Shown here piece after piece: positions 36,708 to 44,884 of a stretch of DNA of 46,711 nucleotides. Numbering within the stretch: the stretch's first letter is position 1; each line of letters starts with the position of its first letter. Below the pieces are notes generated by a model. The model ran no database searches and was not told the origin of the DNA. It saw only the letters and a list, made by a program, of their open reading frames with translations. The stretch is taken from positions 1-46,711 of the forward strand of contig CALIUG010000231.1 in NCBI GenBank assembly GCA_938048755.1, written 5' to 3'. This stretch comes from an uncultured Alphaproteobacteria bacterium. Its GTDB lineage: Bacteria; Pseudomonadota; Alphaproteobacteria; SP197. Position numbers and translations under genes: made by a program.

Positions 36708-37306
36708 GGCAGATCGATCCAGCGTTTCAGGAGGCCATGGCCATAGGCGCCCGAGAGTTCAGGGTGAAACTGGCAGGCCACGACCGCACCCTTTTCCATG
36801 GCGGCAACGAAACGCCCGCCATGATCGGCCATGGCCACGGACCAGCCCGCCGGCGCTTCAGCCATGGCATAGGAATTGGCGAAATAGGCAAAGCCGTCCT
36901 CGACCACCTTGCAGGTTGGATCGGCGTTGATGTCGTTCCAGCCGAATTGCGGCACCCGCACGGTTTCAGGGAACCGCGTGACCGGTGCATCGACGATGCC
37001 CAGCCCCACCGCGCCGGGTGATTCCTCGCTTGTCCGGCAGAAGAGCTGCAGCCCGACACAGATCGAAAGTGTCGGTTTGCCAAGCACGATGCGCGCCCGA
37101 AGCGGTGCGGTCATGCCGCTCTTGTCCAGTGCAGCCATGGCGGCACCGAACGACCCCACGCCCGGCAGCATGACGTGCCCGGCCCCGGTGATATCATCGG
37201 CGGATGTGGCCATGCGCGGTGCCCCGCCGACCCGCTTCAGGCCTGCAAAGACAGAGGCGAGGTTGGCGGTTCCGGTGGCGCAGACAACGACCTCGCGGCC
37301 GCTCAC
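36701..37306 (-). CDS. hisH: Imidazole glycerol phosphate synthase, glutaminase subunit HisH
   Basis: The protein is 201 aa from GTG 37306 (GTGA overlap with hisB). It is a class I glutamine amidotransferase: nucleophile Cys in [11 protein letters not shown], oxyanion strand [11 protein letters not shown], and His/Glu in [10 protein letters not shown]. It starts [14 protein letters not shown] rather than the more usual DYGxGN block, and the Cys elbow is CVGLQ rather than CLGMQ, so it belongs to the less common HisH branch. It supplies ammonia to HisF. Confidence 0.95.
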   Translation of the reverse strand: MSGREVVVCATGTANLASVFAGLKRVGGAPRMATSADDITGAGHVMLPGVGSFGAAMAALDKSGMTAPLRARIVLGKPTLSICVGLQLFCRTSEESPGAVGLGIVDAPVTRFPETVRVPQFGWNDINADPTCKVVEDGFAYFANSYAMAEAPAGWSVAMADHGGRFVAAMEKGAVVACQFHPELSGAYGHGLLKRWIDLPC

Positions 37307-37890
37307 AGCACACCCTTGGTGCTGGGAACATCGCGATGGCCGGCATCCGAAATGGCCATGGACAGGGCCAGAGCCAGAGCCTTGAAGGCCGCTTCGGCAC
37401 GATGGTGGTCGTTGTGCCCGCGGATCAGATCGACATGCAGCGTCAGCTTTGCCGCCATGGCAAAGGACTGCAGGACATGGCTGATCATCTCGGTCGAGAT
37501 ATCGCCGACCTTCTCGCGGCGCAGGCCCAGATCGACATGGGCAAACGGACGACCCGAGAGGTCCAGCACGGCGCGCGCCAGGGCTTCGTCGAGCGGCGCA
37601 TAGGCGCTCCCGAAACGGTGGATGCCACGCTTGTCACCCAGCGCCTTGTCGAAGGCTTCGCCCAGCGCAAGGGCACAGTCCTCGGCTGTGTGGTGATCGT
37701 CGATATCGAGATCACCCTTGCAGGAGAGTGTGACATCCATGCGGCTGTGACGGGTCAGGCCGTCGAGCAGATGATCGAGGAAGCGCAAGCCGGTGGAAAT
37801 TTCGGCAACGCCGGTGCCGTCCAGAATTACCGTGACCGTGATGTCGGTCTCGCGTGTCTTGCGCTCAACGCTGGCTGTGCGGTTGTCCAT
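37303..37890 (-). CDS. hisB: Imidazoleglycerol-phosphate dehydratase HisB
   Basis: The protein is 195 aa, the normal single-function length. It dehydrates imidazole glycerol phosphate to imidazole acetol phosphate. The metal-binding His/Glu motifs are seen: [50 protein letters not shown]. The end overlaps hisH; it begins 9 bp after hisG. Confidence 0.97.
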   Translation of the reverse strand: MDNRTASVERKTRETDITVTVILDGTGVAEISTGLRFLDHLLDGLTRHSRMDVTLSCKGDLDIDDHHTAEDCALALGEAFDKALGDKRGIHRFGSAYAPLDEALARAVLDLSGRPFAHVDLGLRREKVGDISTEMISHVLQSFAMAAKLTLHVDLIRGHNDHHRAEAAFKALALALSMAISDAGHRDVPSTKGVL

Positions 37891-37899
37891 GTTTCACCC

Positions 37900-38784
37900 T
37901 CACGAAACGATGTTGCCGATAGGGGATACAACGATATCGGTGCCGCCGCGCGCCTTGATCTGGGGAATGACCTGGGCCAGCAGGTCACGCGGTACGGCCG
38001 ACTTGATGGCAAAGCCGCGTCCACCGTGCAGCGGCGAGACCGTCGGCTCGCGCATGCTGGGCAGCACATCGATCACCGCTTCCAGGCTCTCTGGCGTCAC
38101 GTTGACTTCCACCATCACACGGCGTCTTGCGTCCAGGACCGAACCCACCATCATCACGAAGCTGTCGATCGAGGCGCGTTTTTCCGCGTTCTCGAGCGCA
38201 GCGGGATGGGCGTAAAGCCGGGTCGAGGAGATCATGACCTCCGCCACGATCTCCAGTCCGTTTGCGCGCAGGGTCGAGCCGGTCGCGGTGTTGTCGACGA
38301 TGCAGTCGGCGTCCTCGGGCGGAAACACCTCGGTCGCGCCATAGGAGCGCACGAAGGTTGCATCCAGGCCCGCATCGGCAATCCAGTCGCGGGTCAGGCG
38401 CTCGTACTCGCTGGCCACCACCAGATGCTGGCCGGGCAACTTGCCGTTTTCGAGAATTTTCGCCGGCGCTGCGGCAACCAGTTGGACGAGATCGAGTTCC
38501 GTGTCGATCAACTCCACCAGATCAGCCTGCTTCTCGGCCACCCAGTCGGCGCCGGCAAAGCCCAGGTCGCGCGTGCCTGCATGAAGCATTTCCACGATGT
38601 TCTGGGGTTTAAGGAGTTTGGCGTCGAATCCGGGAAGCGAGAGCTTCGGGCGATAATCACGCGTGCTGGAACCGCCCGCATGGATGTGAATTCCGGCATC
38701 TTCCAGCAACGCAAAGACGTTGTCCTGCATGCGGCCCTTGGGCAGGCCCAGGCGTATGGTCTGATCGTTCGGCATGATGGTCAT
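37900..38784 (-). CDS. hisG: ATP phosphoribosyltransferase HisG (long form)
   Basis: The protein is 294 aa, the long form with a C-terminal regulatory domain (about 215-290), so no HisZ is needed and histidine feedback is expected. It makes PR-ATP from ATP and PRPP, the first step of the pathway. Motifs: RLGLPKGRMQ, GTRDLGFAGADWVAE, and the PRPP loop DCIVDNTATGSTLRANGL. The start may be 38784 or the ATG three codons on (38775); neither has a good ribosome-binding site. It is the first gene of the his operon. The 151-bp gap upstream holds a possible -35 (TTGACA, 38852-38847) but no clear -10. Confidence 0.95.
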   Translation of the reverse strand: MTIMPNDQTIRLGLPKGRMQDNVFALLEDAGIHIHAGGSSTRDYRPKLSLPGFDAKLLKPQNIVEMLHAGTRDLGFAGADWVAEKQADLVELIDTELDLVQLVAAAPAKILENGKLPGQHLVVASEYERLTRDWIADAGLDATFVRSYGATEVFPPEDADCIVDNTATGSTLRANGLEIVAEVMISSTRLYAHPAALENAEKRASIDSFVMMVGSVLDARRRVMVEVNVTPESLEAVIDVLPSMREPTVSPLHGGRGFAIKSAVPRDLLAQVIPQIKARGGTDIVVSPIGNIVS

Positions 38785-38935
38785 CGGCCATGGCTGGGGT
38801 GGCGCTCCGGTAAAAGCGGGCGGAACGTCGTGTATCCCCGCGGTGCTGTCAACAGCCTAGTGGTAGGAGCCTGGCAATCAAATGCCCGCGCAGCCAGCGC
38901 AGTCCGCTACACACCTGCGCGGCTACGCTTTCTGC

Positions 38936-40183
38936 TCAGGCATAGGTTGCCTGTTTTCCAGCCCGGTTGACGCGTGATGCCTTTGCGTCTGTGACAGCCC
39001 CTGCCATGGCTTCAAGCAGAGCGTCGATGGGTACGTCGTTTTCGACCGGATTGATGACGTAATGCAGGGCCTCGGGGTTGAGCACGGCGCAATGGGGAAA
39101 GCCCATGCGGTTGAGAGCTTCGCTCACCGCGAAGATGTCCACGTCGTCGCTGGTAAGCGTCAGGATGCCCGCTTCGGGTTTGGCCAGCGGGCGCAGGCCC
39201 GCCGCTGTTGCGCCTTCGACCAGTCGATTGGTGGTCCGGGATAGGCGACGTGCAAGGTCGAGATAGCCATCCCGGCCAAGCAGCCGCATGGTCGTCCATG
39301 CAGCCGCAGCGGTCTGCCCTGCCTTGGTGCCCTGAATCGTCTGGCCGGCGTATCGACCGCATGGCCAGGCATCAAAACTGAAGCCTGCATGCCCGGCCGT
39401 TTCCTCGTCGCAGAACGAAACTGATGAGATCCCTTGGGGCGTGAAGCCGAACTTGTGCAGATCTGCCGAAATCGAGGTAACGCCTGGAACGGCAAGGTTC
39501 ATCGGCGTGAGGTCATGGCCAAGTTCCCGGTAAAACGGAATGAGAAAGCCACCGACACAAGCGTCCACGTGACACCACAGGCCGTTTTTCTGCGCCAGTG
39601 CCGCGATTTCGGGAATGGGGTCGATCAGGCCATAGGGCCAGCTTGGCGCCGAGCCAATGAGGGCAATGGTGTCCCTGGTGATCGCCTCGGCCATCGCTCC
39701 GACATCAGCTCTTAGATCCTCGCCAACCGGAACGCGGATGATCTCCAGATCGAAATAGTCGGCTGCCTTGTTGAAGGCGGCATGAGCAGACCACGGCGCA
39801 ATGATCGTCGGACGGACAGAGGTGATGCCAAGCGTGCGTGCGCGGTCACGCGCAGCCTTCATGGCCAGCAGGATGGATTCGGTTCCTCCCGATGTCAGGG
39901 TCACGGCGCCACCTTCAGGCGCCTCGTGCAGGTCCAGGACAAAGCCCTCAAGCTCTTCCGCGAAACCGTTGATGCTGGGCTGGTTGAAACGCCCAAGCCA
40001 GATGTCGGTGTAGAACATGTTGGCTGCCGCCATCGCGGCCTGGTGCACGTTCCCGCCAGGTTCGGGCCAGTGGTAATAGAAAGCGCCCTGGTCCCATTGT
40101 ATTTCGTTGGCACGGCTCGCCATGAGGTCGTGATGGAGCGCGGGCCATTGGGCGCCATTCTGAGGCAGGGTAGGGCGTGTCAT
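38936..40183 (-). CDS. PLP-dependent decarboxylase/S1P-lyase-family protein
   Basis: The protein is 415 aa from ATG 40183 with AAGGA upstream; a longer reading would run through the regulator gene. It is a fold-type I PLP enzyme of the group II decarboxylase/sphingosine-1-phosphate lyase group: TLTSGGTESILLAMKAARDR (phosphate cup), IGSAPSWPYGLIDPI, HVDACVGGFL with Asp for the pyridine N, and the Schiff-base Lys in SADLHKFGFTPQG. The substrate may be an amino acid or a phosphorylated amino alcohol. The gene starts 7 bp after the TetR gene, whose product probably controls it. Confidence 0.87.
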   Translation of the reverse strand: MTRPTLPQNGAQWPALHHDLMASRANEIQWDQGAFYYHWPEPGGNVHQAAMAAANMFYTDIWLGRFNQPSINGFAEELEGFVLDLHEAPEGGAVTLTSGGTESILLAMKAARDRARTLGITSVRPTIIAPWSAHAAFNKAADYFDLEIIRVPVGEDLRADVGAMAEAITRDTIALIGSAPSWPYGLIDPIPEIAALAQKNGLWCHVDACVGGFLIPFYRELGHDLTPMNLAVPGVTSISADLHKFGFTPQGISSVSFCDEETAGHAGFSFDAWPCGRYAGQTIQGTKAGQTAAAAWTTMRLLGRDGYLDLARRLSRTTNRLVEGATAAGLRPLAKPEAGILTLTSDDVDIFAVSEALNRMGFPHCAVLNPEALHYVINPVENDVPIDALLEAMAGAVTDAKASRVNRAGKQATYA

Positions 40184-40190
40184 GGCTGGA

Positions 40191-40820
40191 TCATCCTTTC
40201 CGATGATGGGCGTTTGCCGAGATTGGGCCAAGGACAAGGTCCACAAAGTCCCTGGCCCGGGTGAGGGTCGCCTCACGCGTATCGCTGGTTGTCACACGGT
40301 GCAGAAACACGCTGACATTGATGGTCGAAAGCAAACCGGCCATGCGTTTGATGTCGGCTTCGGGCACAATGGCCTTGCTCTGCTGGAGCTGCTCGAGAAG
40401 ACGGAGAAACGGCTCTGCATCAGCCACCGAAAACGGATCGGTGCCCAGGTCGTTATCGATCGGCGACAACAGTCCGGCCACGGTGATCTGTCGCCAGGTT
40501 TCCCGGTTTGTGTAGGCAGGTGAGGACAAGAGATCGTTCCGGATCAGCGCCATCACTGCTTCCACCGGATCGGATGGAGGATGTTGGATGACGTCCTCGT
40601 GTTTGGCGCGAACAACGGCCATATCCTGTACGTAGATTGCGCGGGCCAGTTCGGTTTTCGATGGGAAGTACTGATAGAGCGTCGAAAGCGCCACTTCGGC
40701 GTGCTCCGCAATCATCTCCATGCGGGTCTCTGTATAGCCGTGTTCGGAAAACAGGGCCGCTGCCGCCTGCAGCATGGCATCGCGTCGTCTGGCTTTTGAT
40801 CGTTCCCGCAATCCTGACAT
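40191..40820 (-). CDS. TetR/AcrR family transcriptional regulator
   Basis: The protein is 209 aa from ATG 40820, which has GGGAG six bases upstream; longer in-frame starts would pass through the operator region. The N-terminal HTH is typical (DAMLQAAAALFSEHGYTETR, MIAEHAEVALSTLYQYFPSK); the C-terminal ligand domain is variable, so the effector cannot be told. It is divergent from the VOC/mtnA operon and 7 bp upstream of the PLP enzyme. A nested dyad at 40841-40909 is the likely self-regulatory and divergent target. Confidence 0.92.
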   Translation of the reverse strand: MSGLRERSKARRRDAMLQAAAALFSEHGYTETRMEMIAEHAEVALSTLYQYFPSKTELARAIYVQDMAVVRAKHEDVIQHPPSDPVEAVMALIRNDLLSSPAYTNRETWRQITVAGLLSPIDNDLGTDPFSVADAEPFLRLLEQLQQSKAIVPEADIKRMAGLLSTINVSVFLHRVTTSDTREATLTRARDFVDLVLGPISANAHHRKG

Positions 40821-40840
40821 GGCATGCTCCCAAGTTCTGA

Positions 40841-40909
40841 CGATAATCAGAAGAGATTCCGAAAACGGAGTCAATATCGTTTTCGGAGTTGATTCTGATT
40901 TTCTTATCG
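40841..40909. promoter_or_regulatory. Nested dyad, likely TetR operator of a divergent promoter
   Basis: The core CCGAAAACG-N10-CGTTTTCGG (40859-40886) is a perfect inverted repeat. Outer arms AATCAGAA (40845-40852) and TTCTGATT (40893-40900) also pair, as do CGATAA (40841-40846) and TTATCG (40904-40909). The layered symmetry between TetR (-) and VOC (+) fits binding of one or two TetR dimers over both promoters. Confidence 0.75.
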
Positions 40910-40968
40910 TGTGGAGCCATGGCGTAATTGCTCCTAGGATCGGCCCCCATTGCTCGGAGGAATTTGCC

Positions 40969-41337
40969 ATGGCCGTTCACGGCGTCGACCACATCAATAT
41001 CTGCACTGCCGATCTCGAACGTTGCCGCGCTTTCTACTGCGGCGTGCTGGGCTTCGAGGAAGGTTATCGCCCGCCCTTCGACAGCCCCGGCGCATGGCTT
41101 TATGCGGGCGATGCGCCTCTGGTGCATGTCAGCGTGACCGACACGCCGCGGATCGGGGAGAGCCCGGTCGATCACGTCGCCTTCGCGGTCAAGGGCTACG
41201 ATGCCATGTGCATGCGCCTCGACGACGAAGGTATCGCCTTCGAGAGCTGTCAGGTGCCCGACAACCCGACTCGCCAGATCTTCGTGAAGGACCCCGACGG
41301 CGTCGATGTCGAGCTCAACTTCCGCGACGGCACCTGA
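40969..41337 (+). CDS. VOC (glyoxalase/dioxygenase fold) protein
   Basis: The protein is 122 aa from ATG 40969 after CGGAGG; longer in-frame starts overlap the operator and the regulator gene. It has two beta-alpha-beta-beta-beta modules of the vicinal-oxygen-chelate fold: [38 protein letters not shown], and the last [14 protein letters not shown] with the typical metal Glu. Members are glyoxalases, fosfomycin enzymes, dioxygenases or isomerases. It is the first gene of the divergent operon, 7 bp before mtnA. Confidence 0.87.
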   Translation: MAVHGVDHINICTADLERCRAFYCGVLGFEEGYRPPFDSPGAWLYAGDAPLVHVSVTDTPRIGESPVDHVAFAVKGYDAMCMRLDDEGIAFESCQVPDNPTRQIFVKDPDGVDVELNFRDGT

Positions 41338-41344
41338 CAGCACC

Positions 41345-42436
41345 ATGAATGTTGACGGCGTTCCCTACCGCACGATCTGGCGCACCGAGTCCGGCGCGGT
41401 CGCGATTCTGGATCAGACGCGCTTGCCCCATGCCTTCGAGACCGTCGTGCTCGACGATGTGGAGGCGGCGGCTCATGCCATTTCTGCCATGCTGGTCCGT
41501 GGCGCGCCGCTGATCGGGGCGACCGCGGCCTATGGCATGGCGCTGGCGATGGAGCGCGACAGCTCTGATGCAAACCTGAAGGCCGCCCATGCCCTGCTGC
41601 TCGCGACGCGGCCCACGGCGGTCAACCTGCGCTGGGCGCTGGACGCCATGACCGCGCTGCTTTCACCGATGGCCCCGTCGGCGCGCGCCGAGGCGGCCTC
41701 TGCTGAAGCCGCGCGTCTCTGCGACGAGGATGCCGCGATCTGTGAAGCCATCGGGGATCACGGTCTCCCCATCATCCGCGGGCTCCATGAAATGAAGAAC
41801 GACACGGTCAATATCCTCACCCACTGCAATGCGGGATGGCTGGCCACGGTCGACTGGGGCACCGCCATCGCCCCGATCTACAAGGCCTTTGATGCCGGTC
41901 TGCCCGTCCATGTCTGGGTCGATGAAACCCGGCCGCGCAATCAGGGTGCGGGGCTGACGGCTTGGGAGCTGGGCCGTCACGGCGTTCCGCATACGGTCAT
42001 CGTCGACAACGCCGGCGGGCACCTCATGCAGCAGGGTCTGGTCGATATGGTCATCACCGGCACCGACCGCACCACGGCCCATGGCGATGTCTGCAACAAG
42101 ATCGGGACCTACCTCAAAGCGCTTGCCGCGCACGACAACGGCGTTCCGTTTTATGTCGCCTTACCGTCGCCCACCATCGACTGGACCATGGCGTCCGGCC
42201 GCGACGTCCCCATCGAGGAACGTTCGGGTGAGGAGGTGAGCCACCTCACCGGACGCACCGCCGATGGCCGGATCGAGACGATCCAGATCACGCCTGAGGG
42301 TTCAGCATTGGGCAACCCGGCGTTCGACGTAACCCCGGCACGCCTCGTGACGGCACTGGTGACAGAGCGTGGTGTCTGTGATGCCTCGCCCGAGGGTCTC
42401 GCCGGTCTCTTCCCGGAGTTCGCCCGTGCCGCGTGA
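41345..42436 (+). CDS. mtnA: S-methyl-5-thioribose-1-phosphate isomerase
   Basis: The protein is 363 aa from ATG 41345 (in-frame extension to 41306 lies inside the VOC gene). It converts methylthioribose-1-phosphate, or 5-deoxyribose-1-phosphate, to the ribulose form. The key residues are present: the catalytic Cys in [17 protein letters not shown], the catalytic Asp in [15 protein letters not shown], and the family blocks [16 protein letters not shown] and [20 protein letters not shown]. It overlaps the aldolase gene by 11 bp. No mtnK, mtnBCD or mtnP is seen in the window, which argues against the classical methionine salvage route at this locus. Confidence 0.95.
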   Translation: MNVDGVPYRTIWRTESGAVAILDQTRLPHAFETVVLDDVEAAAHAISAMLVRGAPLIGATAAYGMALAMERDSSDANLKAAHALLLATRPTAVNLRWALDAMTALLSPMAPSARAEAASAEAARLCDEDAAICEAIGDHGLPIIRGLHEMKNDTVNILTHCNAGWLATVDWGTAIAPIYKAFDAGLPVHVWVDETRPRNQGAGLTAWELGRHGVPHTVIVDNAGGHLMQQGLVDMVITGTDRTTAHGDVCNKIGTYLKALAAHDNGVPFYVALPSPTIDWTMASGRDVPIEERSGEEVSHLTGRTADGRIETIQITPEGSALGNPAFDVTPARLVTALVTERGVCDASPEGLAGLFPEFARAA

Positions 42437-43067
42437 TCATCTGCGCCTGCGCAAGGCGCTGGTCACTACCGCGCGTGCCATGAACGGACTTGGCATCAAC
42501 CAGGGCACCTCAGGCAATGTCAGCGTACGTGCGGGCAGGGGATTCCTGATAACGCCCTCTGCGTTGCCCTATGACCAGACCGGTCCCGATGACATTGTCT
42601 TCATGGGGATGGACGGCAAACCGCGCGACCAACGCAAACCCTCAAGCGAATGGCGCTTTCACCGCGACATCTATGCCGCTCGCCCCGAAGCCGGTGCCAT
42701 CGTTCATACCCACGCCACCCATGCCACCTCGCTTGCCTGTCTGCACAAGGCCATCCCGCGCTTCCACTACATGGTCGCCATGGCGGGGGGGGGTGACATT
42801 CGCTGCGCGCCCTATGCGACCTATGGCACGCAGGAACTTTCCGACCATGCGCTGGAAGCGCTGGAAGGCCGCAAGGCCTGCCTGCTTGCCAACCATGGCA
42901 TGATTGCCTTCGGCGCCGATCTCGAAAGCGCCCTTGCGCTGGCAGTCGAAGTCGAGAGCCTTGCCCGCCAGTACTGGCAGGCGCTTCAGGTCGGCAAACC
43001 CAAACTGCTGACCAGGGCGCAGATGGCCGAAGTCCTGGAGAAATTTTCAGACTATCGACCGGGCTGA
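42426..43067 (+). CDS. Class II (fuculose-type) aldolase
   Basis: The protein is 213 aa from GTG 42426, with GGAG nine bases upstream and overlapping mtnA. It is a zinc aldolase: [13 protein letters not shown], the Glu in [12 protein letters not shown], the zinc His in [13 protein letters not shown] and [11 protein letters not shown]. It resembles L-fuculose-1-phosphate aldolase more than the MtnB dehydratase. Directly after mtnA, the likely reaction is cleavage of 5-methylthio- or 5-deoxyribulose-1-phosphate to DHAP and (methylthio)acetaldehyde or acetaldehyde, as described for the 'DHAP shunt' of Rhodospirillum and some E. coli. This is inferred from context. Confidence 0.87.
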   Translation: MPRDHLRLRKALVTTARAMNGLGINQGTSGNVSVRAGRGFLITPSALPYDQTGPDDIVFMGMDGKPRDQRKPSSEWRFHRDIYAARPEAGAIVHTHATHATSLACLHKAIPRFHYMVAMAGGGDIRCAPYATYGTQELSDHALEALEGRKACLLANHGMIAFGADLESALALAVEVESLARQYWQALQVGKPKLLTRAQMAEVLEKFSDYRPG

Positions 43068-43078
43068 CTCCCAAGGGC

Positions 43079-43098
43079 GATGCGCCTTAAGGTGCATC
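43079..43098. promoter_or_regulatory. 20-bp near-perfect palindrome
   Basis: GATGCGCCTT/AAGGTGCATC is self-complementary save for one G:T pair. It sits in the 50-bp gap between the aldolase and the CMD gene, ending 19 bp before its start codon. It may be a regulator site or an mRNA processing hairpin; nothing more can be said. Confidence 0.4.
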
Positions 43099-43117
43099 CT
43101 GAACCTTGGAGATCACC

Positions 43118-43519
43118 ATGACCGAAATGTATGAAAAAGGCCTTTCCAACCGCCGGGACGTTCTGGGTGCGGAGTATGTCGACAAGTCAATCAACGGCGC
43201 CGACAGCTTCAATCGCGACTTTCAGCGCATCCTCACGACCTATTGCTGGGGCGAGGTCTGGAGCGGCGAGGGGCTGGACCGCAAACAGCGCAGCCTCAAC
43301 AATCTTTGCATGACCGCTGCCACCGGTCGCAGCCACGAGTTCGAGCTCCACTTCAAAGGTGCCATCCGCAACGGGGTCACTCTGGCCCAGCTTCGTGACA
43401 CGTTGACCCAGATCGCGATCTATTGTGGCATGCCTGCCGGCGTTGAATCCTTCCGCATCGCACGCAAGGTCTTTCAGGAAGAAGGGATCGACCCCGACAA
43501 GGACGAGAGCCTTTCCTGA
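43118..43519 (+). CDS. Carboxymuconolactone decarboxylase (CMD) family protein
   Basis: The protein is 133 aa from ATG 43118, with TTGGAG upstream. It matches the PcaC-like branch: SNRRDVLGAEYVDKSI near the start, RSLNNLCMTAATGRSHEFE, then NGVTLAQLRDTLTQIAIYCG and MPAGVESFRIA. PcaC removes CO2 from 4-carboxymuconolactone; many relatives act on other compounds or as peroxidase/disulfide proteins. No other protocatechuate genes are nearby. In this operon it may act on the sugar-derived product, but that is a guess. A terminator-like hairpin starts at its stop codon. Confidence 0.87.
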   Translation: MTEMYEKGLSNRRDVLGAEYVDKSINGADSFNRDFQRILTTYCWGEVWSGEGLDRKQRSLNNLCMTAATGRSHEFELHFKGAIRNGVTLAQLRDTLTQIAIYCGMPAGVESFRIARKVFQEEGIDPDKDESLS

Positions 43520-43553
43520 GGCGTTCTCCTGCTCTAGAAGCACGACGCCTTTT
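43519..43553 (+). terminator. Terminator-like hairpin after the CMD gene
   Basis: AGGCGT pairs with ACGCCT, with an inner TGCT/AGCA around CTAGA, and TTTT follows at 43550-43553. It begins at the last base of the CMD stop codon. It probably reduces but need not block read-through to the HisD-like gene. Confidence 0.55.
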
Positions 43554-43564
43554 GGGAACCTGAC

Positions 43565-44884
43565 ATGACCGAAGCGTTGCGACCCCGAATTCTCCACCTC
43601 GCCTCGACGCGCGCAGACGAGCGCGCGGACCTATGCGCACGCGGAGTCATTGATGCATCTGCATTCCTGGAACGCGCCCGGCCTATCGTAGAAGCTGTGC
43701 GCCAGGAAGGTGATGCAGCGCTTCTCCGGTTTGCCGCGGCCTTCGACAAGGTCACCATGACCGCCGATAAGATCCGGGTTGCCGAATCTGATATAGACGC
43801 AGCTTATGACATGGTTCCCGACGATGTGATCACGGCGATCCGGGAGGCGGCCGCCAACATCCGTCGTGTGCACGAACAGCAGAAACCGCCTGCTCTTGAC
43901 ATGATCGAGGTGCGCCCCGGCGTCATGGCCGGTGACCGTTACGTCCCGATCGGCGCCGTTGCCTGTTATGTGCCGCGCGGCAAGGGTTCGTTCCCGTCCG
44001 TCACCCTGATGACGGCCATCCCCGCTGTGGTGGCTGGTGTGCCCCGTGTCGTGGTCATCACGCCTCCGGGCCCTGATGGCACCTGCGATGCCGGCACTCT
44101 AGTGGCCGCGCGTGAGGCAGGTGTGACAGAGGTCTACCTCGCCGGCGGTGCCCAGGGTGTCGCCGCCGTGGCCTATGGCACCGAAACGATTCCCCATTGC
44201 GACAAGATCGTCGGTCCGGGCTCGCCCTGGGTTGGTGCCGCCATGGAACTCTGCGCAGAGGCCATCGCGCCTGGGCCGCCTGCCGGTCCGTCGGAGAGCA
44301 TGGTGCTGGCTGATGAAACCGCCGATATCCGTCGTGTCGCGCTCGATCTCCTGATCGAAGCGGAACACGGTGCTGATTCCACGACCTTTCTTGTGACCTG
44401 GGATGCCGACATCGCTGAACGGATTGCAGATTGTGTGCTCGAACTACTGGGCCGTCTTGGCGAGGAGCGGCGCGGTTACGCTTCGCAGGCGCTGGGCGTT
44501 AACGGTGGCTTGGTGGTTGCGGCCGATCAGGCGGATGCGCTGGCCTTCGTCAATGCCTTTGCTGCCGAACACCTCCAGATCGCCAGCAGCCATCCGCGCG
44601 ATTATCTCGATGCCATCACCAATGCCGGTGAAATTCTTCTGGGCCAGGACGCGCCGTTTTCCATGGCAAACTTCATGATCGGCGTGAATGCCGTGCTGCC
44701 GACCGGCGGCAAGGCCGCAACCCATTCCGCGCTTGGCGTCATGGACTACATCAAGCGCCAATCCATCGCCGAACTGACACCGGAGGGTTATGCTGGTCTC
44801 GCCGATCAGACCGAAGCCTTCGCGCGTTACGAAGGGTTCGATGCACACGTTCTGGCAATCAGCGCACGAAGGGAAAACGGCTGA
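43565..44884 (+). CDS. Histidinol-dehydrogenase-like protein lacking two zinc ligands
   Basis: The protein is 439 aa, full length for HisD, with the nucleotide region (VPIGAVACYVPRGKGSFPS, YLAGGAQGVAAVAYGTETIP) and catalytic Glu335-His336 (AAEHLQIA). Against E. coli HisD the zinc ligands Gln259 and Asp360 read Glu265 and Asn369, while His268 and His428 stay; the substrate-side His in NHVLPT is Ala376 (NAVLPT). So it is unlikely to be the biosynthetic HisD. HisD-fold relatives such as sulfopropanediol dehydrogenase oxidise other alcohols to acids with NAD. Here it may oxidise the aldehyde or alcohol from the aldolase. It is translationally joined to the next gene (1-bp overlap). Confidence 0.85.
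   Translation: MTEALRPRILHLASTRADERADLCARGVIDASAFLERARPIVEAVRQEGDAALLRFAAAFDKVTMTADKIRVAESDIDAAYDMVPDDVITAIREAAANIRRVHEQQKPPALDMIEVRPGVMAGDRYVPIGAVACYVPRGKGSFPSVTLMTAIPAVVAGVPRVVVITPPGPDGTCDAGTLVAAREAGVTEVYLAGGAQGVAAVAYGTETIPHCDKIVGPGSPWVGAAMELCAEAIAPGPPAGPSESMVLADETADIRRVALDLLIEAEHGADSTTFLVTWDADIAERIADCVLELLGRLGEERRGYASQALGVNGGLVVAADQADALAFVNAFAAEHLQIASSHPRDYLDAITNAGEILLGQDAPFSMANFMIGVNAVLPTGGKAATHSALGVMDYIKRQSIAELTPEGYAGLADQTEAFARYEGFDAHVLAISARRENG

Noticed and set aside
37204-38970. 588-codon plus-strand open frame over hisH, hisB and hisG
   Set aside because: It runs antisense to three secure his genes; the translation is Arg/His/Gly-rich without known motifs, typical of a GC-rich shadow frame.
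42426-43067. Calling the aldolase mtnB (methylthioribulose-1-phosphate dehydratase)
   Set aside because: The [12 protein letters not shown] block and overall layout are closer to fuculose-phosphate aldolase, and no mtnC/mtnD gene follows.
43565-44884. Calling this gene hisD for histidine biosynthesis
   Set aside because: Two zinc ligands and a substrate-side His are replaced and the operon context is sugar-phosphate breakdown.
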